Positions 19,235 to 27,786 of a stretch of 64,000 bases of DNA are shown here, one piece after another. A model generated the notes under the pieces. The model saw only the letters and a program-made list of their open reading frames with translations. It was not told the DNA's origin and made no database searches. This stretch comes from Streptomyces capitiformicae. GTDB taxonomy: Bacteria; Actinomycetota; Actinomycetes; Streptomycetales; Streptomycetaceae. A program made the position numbers and the translations under genes. Location: the NCBI RefSeq assembly GCF_002214185.1, contig NZ_CP022161.1, positions 4,773,767 to 4,837,766 of the forward strand. Direction: 5' to 3'. Every line of letters starts with the position of its first letter. Position 1 is the stretch's first letter.

Positions 19235-19495
19235 CTAGCTGGTCAGGGCGGGTTGACGTGGTTTCAGGTTCACTGGTTCGGTCGCTGCCTGGTCGGCGTA
19301 GTGCTTCTCTTCGTACTCGATGGGGCTGAGGTAGCCGAGCCGCTTCTGGATACGGCGGGGGTTATAGAAGCCGTCGATGTACTCGAAGAGCGCGAGATTC
19401 GCCTCGGCCCTGGTCGTGAAGACGCGGCCGCGGATGCACTCGGTGTTGATCAGCATCCACAGGTTCTCCGCCAGGGCATTGGCATTCGCCGTCGA
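19235..19495 (-). mobile_element. IS3-family transposase fragment (C-terminal end)
   Basis: Minus-strand reading gives NANALAENLWMLINTEC followed by YIDGFYNPRRIQKRLGYLSP and IEYEEKHYA, the end of an IS3 OrfB integrase. The catalytic DD part is absent, so this is a dead end-fragment. Confidence 0.85.
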
Positions 19496-19527
19496 ATGCG
19501 CTCGTTTCCCGCGATGACGATGGACGT

Positions 19528-19806
19528 GTGCAGTTGATCCGTCCGTTCCATCCCCGGTGCGGTGAGGATTTCGAGTTCCTGGAGCGGCTCAACTCGTGGC
19601 GCGGGGATGTGGTACTGGTCCTCGACGGGCAGGGCCACAGGTGTTCGTTCCCGCTGGAGTGGACCGATATGGCGCCCGTGGACGCGTTCGTCGCGGCGGC
19701 CGGCGGGGGCTGTCCGTATCGGACCGGGGATCTGGTCGAGTTGGCGGATCTGGTTGCCGCCCGGGTGCCCGGTGGCCGGGGCGGTGTCGGGGGGATGGCG
19801 CCGTGA
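19528..19806 (+). CDS. DUF5372 family protein (transposon-associated)
   Basis: A 92-residue protein starting with the family pattern IRPFHPRCGEDFEFLERL and containing WTDMAPVDAF. DUF5372 proteins are small partners encoded beside a helix-turn-helix protein and an integrase in actinobacterial and proteobacterial mobile elements. The next frame on the same strand is such a helix-turn-helix gene, but truncated. Starts at 19528 with a GTG; no strong ribosome site. Confidence 0.6.
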   Translation: MQLIRPFHPRCGEDFEFLERLNSWRGDVVLVLDGQGHRCSFPLEWTDMAPVDAFVAAAGGGCPYRTGDLVELADLVAARVPGGRGGVGGMAP

Positions 19807-19980
19807 TCGTCGTGGGATTGAGGCCGCTGCCGGGGGCGCTCGCGGGCGCTGCTGGGGGCGTGCGAGGGCTCGGGAGTCTCTGTGACCTGCGCCTTCTGCT
19901 TCTCTGGCCGGTTTTTGCGCTCTTGGCCTGTGCGGTGGCCGGTCTGATCCTGGTGACATCAGGATCGACGGGGAGGCGCG

Positions 19981-20178
19981 ATGAGCTGGCAGACGGGCAA
20001 GAAGGCGGCGCTGGAGGAGTTCCCGGCGCTCAACCCGCGGCCCGAGGCGGTGACCGACGAGGGCTTCGCTGCTTGTCCGTTCCTGGATCCGGCCGATGTG
20101 GTGCAGGTCAAGTACGAGATGGTGCGCCGGGTGAGGGTGGACAAGGTGCCCGTGGCCCGTGCGGCGGCGGCCTTCGGG
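19981..20178 (+). pseudogene. Transposon helix-turn-helix protein, truncated by IS30 debris
   Basis: From ATG 19981 the frame reads EEFPALNPRPEAVTDEG and VVQVKYEMVRRVRVDKVPVA, then an Ala-rich start of a helix-turn-helix. At 20179 the sequence switches to an IS30 transposase end in another frame. It was probably the second gene of the DUF5372 element. Confidence 0.65.
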
Positions 20179-20372
20179 TCACCAACGGACTCCTGCGCCA
20201 GTACTTTCCAAAGGGCACAGACCTGTCGCGATGGGAAGCCGGTGAGCTCGAAGCCGTCGCACCCGCACTCAACAACAGGCCCCGCAAGACCCTCGGTTGG
20301 AAGACACCTGCCGAAGCCCTCAACGAACATCTCCTATCGGTCCAGGAAGCCGGTGTTGCGTCGACCCGTTGA
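20179..20372 (+). mobile_element. IS30-family transposase fragment (C-terminal 63 residues)
   Basis: Reads TNGLLRQYFPKGTDLSR and LNNRPRKTLGWKTPAEALNE up to a TGA at 20370-20372. This is the conserved tail of IS30 transposases; the rest is missing. Confidence 0.85.
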
Positions 20373-20689
20373 GTCCGGGCTGCGTGTCGTGGTCGGCGTG
20401 GTGGACGAGTTCGCCGGGGGCGACCTCGCGGCTGGCCAGCGCGTACTCGAGGGAGGTGAGGACCAGGTCGGCGTCCGCGCGGGCGGAGGTCTCCCAGGCC
20501 ACGACTCTGCGGGAGAAGGCATCACGGATCGCCGACAGCCACAGTGGCCCCTCCAGGGTGGGGATCATGGTCAGGTCGGTGACCCACAGCCGGTTCGGCG
20601 CGGGTGCCGTGAAGTCGCGTTGCACCAGGTCAGGGGCGAGGTCGGCGTCCGGGTCGCGGCGGGTGAAGCCCTTGCTCCTGCGGAGGCTG
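20373..20689 (-). mobile_element. IS3-family integrase fragment fused in frame to a HAD gene
   Basis: Minus-strand reading gives FTAPAPNRLWVTDLTMIPT (the first catalytic Asp region of IS3 OrfB) and SAIRDAFSRRVVAWETS. It continues in the same frame from the HAD protein to its right, and ends at the IS30 fragment. The second and third catalytic acidic blocks are incomplete. Confidence 0.8.
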
Positions 20690-21060
20690 ATCCCGGCCAG
20701 GCCGGCCTCACGCAGGGCGGCGAGGCATTCCGGGGGCTGGTTGGCGACGATGCACACCTCGTACTCCTCGGCGAGGTAGCTGAGCGCGTCGACGGCTCCA
20801 GGAATGGGCTGGACTAACGAGGTCCAGCGTTCGCGGACGCTCTGCCAGCTCTTCGTGCCGTTGGGCGGGAAGAGGCTGGGCGGAGGCGATCCGGGTGCGC
20901 GGCGCTGGTAGAAGTCGCGCATGGCCTGGAGGAAGGCGTCCATGGTGAGGGTGGCATCGTCCGCGCGCGTGAGTTCCCAGATGCCTTGGAGCCAGGCGAG
21001 GTCGAAGGGTTCGTAGTAGAGGACGCCGCCGACGTCGACGGCCAGGGTGCGGCCCGTCAT
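20690..21060 (-). pseudogene. HAD-family phosphatase, truncated by IS3 sequence
   Basis: About 124 residues from ATG 21060. Motif I is TLAVDVGGVLYYEPFDLAW, and a cap region and the IVANQPPECLAALREAGLAG motif follow. Normal HAD hydrolases of this kind run to over 200 residues; here the sequence turns into an IS3 integrase near 20690, removing motifs III and IV. It lies 24 bases downstream of the truncated epimerase and was probably in one sugar-related operon with it. Confidence 0.75.
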
Positions 21061-21083
21061 GATGTGACCGCCCGTCCGGCGGC

Positions 21084-21812
21084 TCAGGTGAACCACTCGG
21101 GCTTGTCCGCGGTGTCGTTCTCGATGCTGAGGGAGGTCGCGGGCTCCACGGGGCCGTGTTCACGGGCCCAGGTCGCGGTGCGTTGCAGACCTTCGGCGAG
21201 CGGGGTGTCGACCCAGTCGCCGAGCGTTTTACGGGCGAGGCTGTTGTCGGTGTACGCGGCGTGGACCTCGTCGCGGGTGGCCAGGTGCATGATCGGGTGG
21301 TCGGGTACGCCCATGGCGGTGCGCACGGTGTGCGCCATGTCCAGCACAGTGGTGGTCTGCGAGGAACCGACGTTGAAGACCTGGCCCCAGGCGGCCGGCT
21401 GGTCGGACGCGGTAAGGAACGTGCCGACGATGTCCGGGGCGTAGGTGAAGGCGTGGATCTGGCTGCCGTCTCCGTACACGCTGATCGGCTCGCCGCGCAT
21501 GATCTGGTTGAGGAAGATGGCGACGGCGTTGCGGTACGGGTCGCCCATGTTCTGCCGCTCGCCGTAGACGTTGTGCATGCGCAGGGCGAAGTACGGAAGG
21601 CCCTGCAGCTGCATGGTGACGGCGAGTTCGCGCTCCACGGCGAGTTTCGCGTTGCCGTAGCTGTCGGCGGGGACGGGCCGCTCGTCCTCGCGCATGGGGA
21701 CGTGTCCGTGGCCGTACACGGCGACCGACGAGGCGAAGCCGAAGAACCTGACCTTGGCGGCCAGCGAGGCGTTGATCAGGTTGATGCTGCCCAGCACATT
21801 GCCGCTCAACCG
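21084..21812 (-). pseudogene. NAD-dependent sugar epimerase, 5' truncated
   Basis: The C-terminal two thirds of an extended SDR nucleotide-sugar epimerase/dehydratase. Present are FASSVAVYGHG, the catalytic YGNAK, RMHNVYGERQNMGDPY and the IHAFTYAPDIV motif. The first 80-90 residues, with the glycine-rich NAD site, are replaced beyond about 21812 by unrelated sequence. A start at 21875 would give a protein with no cofactor site. Together with the HAD remnant it is what is left of a sugar-modification operon. Confidence 0.75.
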
Positions 21813-22015
21813 GCCAGGAGCCCCAAAAGCAACGGCAACGGCATTGCCATGGGTTCGACAGGGGGTACCAGTCATGCCGGGCCCGGAGGCCAGCGGCCCT
21901 CTTGCAGGACCACGAAGACCATTACGGGGGACACCCTCCCCCGTACCCCCGGCCGGGCACGGCGCCGCCCTCGGCTGGGGCCGACCTCGTGAAGCGAACC
22001 GAATAAAGTAAAGAC

Positions 22016-23305
22016 ATGACCGCGAACCCCACGCACACCGCCCTCTGGCCCGCGCCTCTCGCGGGGGGAGGCGCCGGTCCGACGGGAGCCGTCGACGCGA
22101 CGGTCCAAGTGTCGGGGTCCAAATCCGTCACCAACCGTGCCCTCGTCCTGGCCGCCCTCGCCTCGGAGCCGGGCTGGCTGCGCCGCCCGCTGCGCTCCCG
22201 CGACAGTCTGCTGATGACGGGCGCGCTGCGCGCGATGGGCGTGGGCATCGAGGAGGGCGTGGGCCCGGACGGTTCCGGTGAGGCCTGGCGCGTCATCTCG
22301 TCGGGCCTGCAGGGCCCGGCCACGGTCGACGTCGGCAACGCCGGCACGGTGATGCGCTTCCTGCCGCCGGTCGCCACGCTCGCCGATGGGCCGATCCGGT
22401 TCGACGGCAACCCCCGTTCGTACGAGCGTCCGCTGCACGGTGTCATCGACGCGCTGCCGCTGACGCTTCACGGCGGCGGCGCCCTGGACGGCGGCCCGGT
22501 CGAGATCGACGCCTCGTCGTCCTCCCAGTTCGTGAGCGTGCTCCTGATCTCCGGCCCGCGCTTCAACCAGGGCCTCGAGGTCCAACACACGGGCTCGTTG
22601 CCGCCCTCCATGCCGCACATCCGCATGACGGTCGACATGCTGCGCGCGGTCGGCGCCCAGGTGGACACCCCGGAGTCGGGCGGCGAGCCGAACGTGTGGC
22701 GGGTCACGCCGGGCGCCCTGCTCGGCCGCGACATCACCATCGAGCCGGACCTCTCCAACGCCCAGCTGTTCCTGGCCGCGGCCCTGGTCACCGGCGGCAA
22801 GGTCGTCATCCCGGACTGGCTGGCGCACACCACGCAGCCCGGCGACGCACTGCGGGACATCTTCACGCAGATGGGCGGCAGCTATGAACTCACCGAGAAG
22901 AGGCTTGAGTTCACCGGTTCCGGCTCGATCCACGGCATCGACGTCGACCTGGGCGAGGTCGACGAGCTGACCCCCGGCATCGCCGCCGTGGCCGCCTTCG
23001 CGGACTCCCCGTCCACCCTGCGCGGCGTCGCGCACCTGCGTCTGCACGAGACGGACCGCCTTGCCGTGCTCACCAAGGAGATCAACGAGCTGGGCGGTGA
23101 CGTGACCGAGACCGCCGACGGCCTCCACATCCGCCCGCGCCGTCTGCACGGCGGGATCTTCCACACGTACGATGACCACCGCATGGCGGCCGTGGACGCG
23201 ATCATCGGCCTGGCCGTGGAGGGCGTACAGATCGAAAACGTGGCGACCACCGCCAAGACGCTGCCGGACTTCCCCGAGCTGTGGGCCGAAAGGCTCGGGG
23301 CGTAG
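22016..23305 (+). CDS. aroA: 3-phosphoshikimate 1-carboxyvinyltransferase (EPSP synthase) with apparent internal deletion
   Basis: A 429-residue EPSP synthase, which joins phosphoenolpyruvate to shikimate-3-phosphate in the aromatic amino-acid pathway. Key sites are present: GSKSVTNRALVLAAL (residues 34-48), DVGNAGTVMRFLPP, ERPL, SSSSQFVS, LHETDRL and the C-terminal DDHRMA and TAKTLPDF. After residue 147 the sequence jumps from GVIDAL directly to PLTLHGG. Other EPSP synthases, including E. coli and remembered S. coelicolor AroA, have about 15 more residues here (the end of a helix and a strand of one repeated fold unit). The loss is in frame. The protein may be impaired, or this may be a second copy. 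Start ATG 22016 follows an AT-rich stretch; rsgA follows after 12 bases. Confidence 0.85.
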   Translation: MTANPTHTALWPAPLAGGGAGPTGAVDATVQVSGSKSVTNRALVLAALASEPGWLRRPLRSRDSLLMTGALRAMGVGIEEGVGPDGSGEAWRVISSGLQGPATVDVGNAGTVMRFLPPVATLADGPIRFDGNPRSYERPLHGVIDALPLTLHGGGALDGGPVEIDASSSSQFVSVLLISGPRFNQGLEVQHTGSLPPSMPHIRMTVDMLRAVGAQVDTPESGGEPNVWRVTPGALLGRDITIEPDLSNAQLFLAAALVTGGKVVIPDWLAHTTQPGDALRDIFTQMGGSYELTEKRLEFTGSGSIHGIDVDLGEVDELTPGIAAVAAFADSPSTLRGVAHLRLHETDRLAVLTKEINELGGDVTETADGLHIRPRRLHGGIFHTYDDHRMAAVDAIIGLAVEGVQIENVATTAKTLPDFPELWAERLGA

Positions 23306-23317
23306 GGACGTAACGCG

Positions 23318-24322
23318 ATGCGCCGCTACGGCAAGCACACCGACGAGGACGACATCCGCCAGCGCCCCAACCGCAAGGGGAACCGGCCGCGGAGCAACAT
23401 CCGGCCCAAGCACGAGGACGCGGCGGAGGGCATGGTCCTCACCGTCGACCGGGGGCGGCTGACCGTCCTGATCGACGACACCGCGGTCACCGCGATGAAG
23501 GCCCGCGAACTGGGCCGCAAGGCGGCGGTGGTCGGCGACCGCGTCGCCGTCGTCGGTGATCTGTCCGGCAAGAAGGGCACCCTCGCGCGCATCGTCCGCA
23601 TCGAGGAGCGCACCTCGGTCCTGCGCCGCACAGCGGACGACGACGACCCGTACGAGCGGGTCGTCGTCGCCAACGCCGACCAGCTCGCCATCGTCACCGC
23701 CCTCGCCGACCCCGAGCCGCGCCCGCGCATGATCGACCGCTGCCTTGTGGCGGCGTACGACGGCGGCCTCGACCCGCTGCTGGTGCTGACCAAGTCGGAC
23801 CTGGCCGCGCCGAGTAAGATCCTCGACCTGTACGGGGACCTCGACATCCCCTACGTTGTGACCAGCCGCGAGGAACTGGAGGACGGCACGGCCGTCCAGC
23901 GCGTACGCGAGCAGCTCGACGGAAAGGTCACGGCGTTCGTCGGGCACTCGGGCGTCGGCAAGACGACCTTGGTGAACGCACTGGTCCCGGCGGACAGGCG
24001 GCGTACGACAGGACACGTCAACGCGGTCACGGGGCGCGGCCGCCACACGACGACGTCGGCGCTGGCGCTGCCGCTCTCGGACGACGCGGGCTGGGTGATC
24101 GACACCCCGGGCGTACGCTCGTTCGGCCTGCACCATGTCGACCCGTCGCGCGTCATCCACGCTTTCCCGGACCTGGAGCCCGGCACGGTCGACTGCCCGC
24201 GCGCGTGCAGCCACGACGAGCCGGACTGCGCCCTGGACGCCTGGGTGGAGGGGGGCCACGCGGACCCGGCCCGGCTGTACTCGCTGCGCCGCCTGCTGGC
24301 CACGCGGGAGCGCCAGGCGTGA
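23318..24322 (+). CDS. rsgA: Ribosome small-subunit-dependent GTPase A
   Basis: A 334-residue circularly permuted GTPase that binds the decoding centre of the 30S subunit late in its maturation. An OB domain comes first (GMVLTVDRGRLTVLIDD), then the permuted G domain with TKSDL (G4), P-loop GHSGVGKTTLVNAL and G3 DTPGVRSFGL, and last the zinc finger CPRACSHDEPDC. All motifs are intact and the length is normal. It is cotranscribed with aroA, a pairing I associate with other Streptomyces. Here the pair sits between transposon debris and an aminoglycoside-like cluster. Confidence 0.95.
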   Translation: MRRYGKHTDEDDIRQRPNRKGNRPRSNIRPKHEDAAEGMVLTVDRGRLTVLIDDTAVTAMKARELGRKAAVVGDRVAVVGDLSGKKGTLARIVRIEERTSVLRRTADDDDPYERVVVANADQLAIVTALADPEPRPRMIDRCLVAAYDGGLDPLLVLTKSDLAAPSKILDLYGDLDIPYVVTSREELEDGTAVQRVREQLDGKVTAFVGHSGVGKTTLVNALVPADRRRTTGHVNAVTGRGRHTTTSALALPLSDDAGWVIDTPGVRSFGLHHVDPSRVIHAFPDLEPGTVDCPRACSHDEPDCALDAWVEGGHADPARLYSLRRLLATRERQA

Positions 24323-24784
24323 TGCGTGCTCAGGTGGTGAGACTCCGGCGTGATCGCGGTAGAGGGCGTCGACGAACCAGACCTGTCCGTGGCGACGATT
24401 CACGGGGAGGCGCCACCAGATCCGAGTCTGTCTGGGATGGATCGGACACCAGATCGTGGGCGACCCGCTGTTCGAATGCAGGCGGGCGCGACCGGAGGCC
24501 GTACCGCGCTGCACTCGCTGCGACTCGCGTTCGATGCATCGTAGGCCGGTGGTGCCCACATACATGTGGAGGCTCTTCCCGGAGGACGACTGCTGGTCTC
24601 CGCTCGACGACACGGTCTCCGCACAGGAGACGGAGAAGCTCCCGGGCATGATCGACGGGGAGTGAACACGAGGAAAACGGGCTCGCCGACGCCCACGTAC
24701 CCGAGCCACAGCAACGCGGCGCCCGGACGTGGACCGCCGCGTTGGCCGGTGAAGGGGGCGCCGCGGGAATCCCAGCCTGCCTCG
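24323..24784. other. Intergenic region, no gene recognised
   Basis: About 460 bases between rsgA and the last gene of the leftward cluster operon. Short frames on both strands (for example 24456-24665) have no ribosome site or family resemblance. Likely holds the two terminators and a recombination scar at the cluster edge. Confidence 0.4.
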
Positions 24785-27667
24785 TCAGGCCGTTTCCGGG
24801 TCACGGGTCAGGGAGAAGGAAGCCAGCAAGGCCGGGCCGGTGAACAGCAGATACACATCGTGGCGTCCGTCCTCCGCCTTCGCGGCCGCGGCCACGGTGG
24901 TCCACGGCCAACGGCCTTCGCGCTCCGGGACCTCGAGCGTCGTGATGGAGGTACCGCTGGACGGAGCGTCGAGACACACCTCGATGCCGACCGGGCCCGC
25001 CTGCGTTCGGTACGCCTGGGCGACGACGCCTGTCACGTCACGCAAGGCGACATCACGGAACAACAGCCAGGATCCGGCGCCGACGGCCTCGACCGCCTCC
25101 CCGCTCCGACGCGTCTCGTCGACCAGGCGAACGCCATGGCAGTCGTCGAAGTCGATCGCGCGGACGATCCGCCCGCTGAGGTCGCGGGGCGGCAGCTCCT
25201 CGGCCCTCACGGTGAGGGCTGAGGACTGCCGCACGTCCCCGGCGGATGGGCCGACCATGATCTGGTGCTCTCCGGGTTCCACCCGGTACGTACCGCTCTC
25301 GACGTCCCAGAACGCGAGCTCGGCGACCGGCAGGGCGAACTCCACGGTTCTGGTGGTGCCGGCCGAGATACGGACGCGCTCGAAACCGTGCAGTTCACGG
25401 AGAGGCCGTGGGACGACGCGTCCAGGCGCCCTGACGTAGAGCTGGGGAATCTCATCGCTGTCGACATCGCCCAGATTGGTGATGTCGACGCTCACCGACA
25501 CGGTGTCGCCGCTCTCGCATGATGTGGCACTCAGGCGGAGCGGGCTGTAGTGGAACGTGGTGTACCCCACCCCGTGCCCGAACGGGAAGAGCGGCTCGGT
25601 GCGCAGGTACAGGTACGTCTTGGCGCTCTTCACGATGTCGTAGTCGGAGATGTCCCCTACTTGTTCCAGTGACCGGTACCAGGTCTGCGGCAGGCGGCCG
25701 GCCGGGGCGCTCCGGCCGGTCAGCGTATCGGCGAGCCCGTTGCCGAGCTCCGGACCAGCGTGCGAGGACCACAGAAGCGTCGGCACGTGTTCGGCCGCCC
25801 AGTTCACCGCAAGGGGAAACCCGCTGATCAGCACGGCCGCGGTCCGTGGTGTCACCTCGTGGACCGCCTGCAGCAGTTCCTCCTGCCGTCGCGCCAGGCC
25901 GATGTCGGCCCGGTCGTGGCACTCGCGCCCAGGAATGCGGGGATGCGATCCGACCACCACGACCGCGACGTCGGCCTCCGCCGCCGTGCGTGCCGCCTCG
26001 GCCACCCCGTCGACGAGCGTCTCCTGCCGGAAGCGGACGGCTTCCTCGGGGGTGGTGGCGGAGAACCCGACGCTCCCGTCCTCACCCACCGCCGCGTATC
26101 GCTCGGTGTAGACGTTGCGCAACACCACGCCGTCGTCAACGGGGACGAAGTGGAACGTCTCATAGACGTCCCAGCCGAGACCTGGCTTCTCCTGGTCACC
26201 GACGAGTGCGCCGTCGTCCCGGCGCAGCCGCAGGAACATGCGGGTGGCTGCCGAGCGGAGACTGTACTGGCCCTCGCCCCAATCGAACAGATCGAAGGAG
26301 TGCTCGGGCCCCAGGGGGCCGGTGTCGATCCTGGCCGGTGCGTCCTCGCCGCACGCCAGCCGACCGCCTTCCACCGGGCGCAGCGCGATGCGGTCCACTC
26401 CCTCCGAGTAGCCGACGAGATCGGCTCCGAGCGCTTCACGCAGGCCCGAGAGCGGACTGACCTCGTACCCTGCCTTCCCGGCGTACCAGTCGAGAAAGAC
26501 CTGGTCGGCGAGGGGGCCGATGACGGCCACCCGGCTGCCCGGGCGTAGCGGCAGAACTTCGGGGGAGTTCTTCAGCAGCACCATCGCCTGGCGGGCCGCC
26601 TCACGGGCCAGTGCCAGGTGCTCCGGGGGCGCCGGCTCCGCGGACCGTTCTGCCGGGCGGGCCGGCCGGTCGAACTCGCCCAAGGACATACGCATGCGCA
26701 GGAGTCTGCGGGCCGCGCGGTCGATGTCCGCCACGTCCAGCAGGCCGTCGGACAGGGCCGTGCGGAGGGCGTCGAGGGTGACACTCGAATCGTCGTCGTG
26801 GTCAGTGAAGTTGTCGACACCCGCCAGGAGGGCCGCGGCGTACGCGTGCGGCCGGTCCTCGTAGTACCTGTGTTCGTGCACGAGGTTGCTGGGTGCGTAG
26901 GCGTCCGTGACGACCACCAGGTCGGGCTGCTGTCGACGCAGCTCGGCGAGGTACGGGCTGAGCGAGTTGGGACGGCCGTTGAGGGCACTGTAGGACGGCA
27001 TGACACCGCTGACCACACCGGATTCGACCGTGCGCTGGAATGGAAGGATGTCGTATTCCCGCAGCACCCGTGGCCGCACCTGCGAGGAGGTGGTGACGTT
27101 GCCGGACTCCTTGTTGTAGGCCATGAAGTGCTTGAGTGTCGGGGCGGTCGCCAGAGGCAGCGTCGCCTCCCCGGTGTCGCCTCCGCGCAGACCGCGGCAG
27201 TAGGCCGTGGCCATGGCCACGGTGTGCCGCGGGTCTTCGGAGTACCCCTCTTCGTTGCGGCCCCACCGGGGGTCCCGCAGCAGGTTGACAACCGGCCCCC
27301 AGACGTTGAGGCTGCACTGCGGATCGCGCTCGTGGTGGGCGCGCACCTCGGTGGCCACGGCCCTTCCGACCTGTTCGAGCAGCTCTGCGTTCCATGTCGC
27401 GCCGAGCCCGACGCCCTGGGGGAAGACGGTGGTCGGCAGTGGGCTGGTCTCGACGACGGCACCGTGCAGTACCTCTGTGCCGGTGTGGAACGCGGCGAGA
27501 CCCAGCCGGGGAACCGCAGGCGCCCACTGGTGCAGCATCGAGATCTTCTCGTCCAGCGTCAGCTGCGCGAGCAGCGAGTCCACCCGTGCGTCCAGGGGGA
27601 GAGCGCGGTCGCGGAAGGGCTGGACCTCCGGTGCGTCGTCTGCCGTCGATGGGGACAGGTTGTTCAC
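24785..27667 (-). CDS. GH3 family glycosidase (first copy), cytoplasmic
   Basis: A 960-residue GH3 enzyme, likely an exo-beta-glycosidase (glucosidase or xylosidase type). Order: TIM barrel with GVGLGATWN, RDPRWGRNEEGYSEDP and KHFMAYNKES; nucleophile Asp near residue 255 in VVVTDAYAPSNL; alpha/beta C-terminal domain (VAVIGPLADQVFLDWYAGK); an inserted beta-trefoil-like block at about 440-560; the rest of the domain (RLPQTWYRS, LFPFGHGVGYTTF); a fibronectin-III-like domain; and a CBM6-like C-terminus. No signal peptide. The GTG at 27667 is chosen because GAGGAG lies 7 bases before it, inside the longer frame. Last gene of the leftward operon and a paralogue of the GH3 gene at 30-33 kb. Confidence 0.85.
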   Translation of the reverse strand: MNNLSPSTADDAPEVQPFRDRALPLDARVDSLLAQLTLDEKISMLHQWAPAVPRLGLAAFHTGTEVLHGAVVETSPLPTTVFPQGVGLGATWNAELLEQVGRAVATEVRAHHERDPQCSLNVWGPVVNLLRDPRWGRNEEGYSEDPRHTVAMATAYCRGLRGGDTGEATLPLATAPTLKHFMAYNKESGNVTTSSQVRPRVLREYDILPFQRTVESGVVSGVMPSYSALNGRPNSLSPYLAELRRQQPDLVVVTDAYAPSNLVHEHRYYEDRPHAYAAALLAGVDNFTDHDDDSSVTLDALRTALSDGLLDVADIDRAARRLLRMRMSLGEFDRPARPAERSAEPAPPEHLALAREAARQAMVLLKNSPEVLPLRPGSRVAVIGPLADQVFLDWYAGKAGYEVSPLSGLREALGADLVGYSEGVDRIALRPVEGGRLACGEDAPARIDTGPLGPEHSFDLFDWGEGQYSLRSAATRMFLRLRRDDGALVGDQEKPGLGWDVYETFHFVPVDDGVVLRNVYTERYAAVGEDGSVGFSATTPEEAVRFRQETLVDGVAEAARTAAEADVAVVVVGSHPRIPGRECHDRADIGLARRQEELLQAVHEVTPRTAAVLISGFPLAVNWAAEHVPTLLWSSHAGPELGNGLADTLTGRSAPAGRLPQTWYRSLEQVGDISDYDIVKSAKTYLYLRTEPLFPFGHGVGYTTFHYSPLRLSATSCESGDTVSVSVDITNLGDVDSDEIPQLYVRAPGRVVPRPLRELHGFERVRISAGTTRTVEFALPVAELAFWDVESGTYRVEPGEHQIMVGPSAGDVRQSSALTVRAEELPPRDLSGRIVRAIDFDDCHGVRLVDETRRSGEAVEAVGAGSWLLFRDVALRDVTGVVAQAYRTQAGPVGIEVCLDAPSSGTSITTLEVPEREGRWPWTTVAAAAKAEDGRHDVYLLFTGPALLASFSLTRDPETA

Positions 27668-27786
27668 TGATTCGCTCCTCATGGGGTGGCCGAAGCCGGT
27701 GACGCGAAAGGCGACGGGCGGGTGCCCGGGGCGGTGGGACGGGCCCGGGGCCGCCTGGGTGTGGTGGATGCCGGTGCCATGGGACC

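Noticed and set aside
24456..24665. Possible 69-residue protein downstream of rsgA
   Set aside because: No ribosome site or recognisable motif; composition differs from neighbouring genes and the region looks like a junction scar.
21872..24709. A 945-codon open frame on the minus strand over aroA and rsgA
   Set aside because: It lies antisense to two genes with complete family motifs; Arg/Val/Asp-rich composition is the usual shadow of a high-GC gene in another frame.
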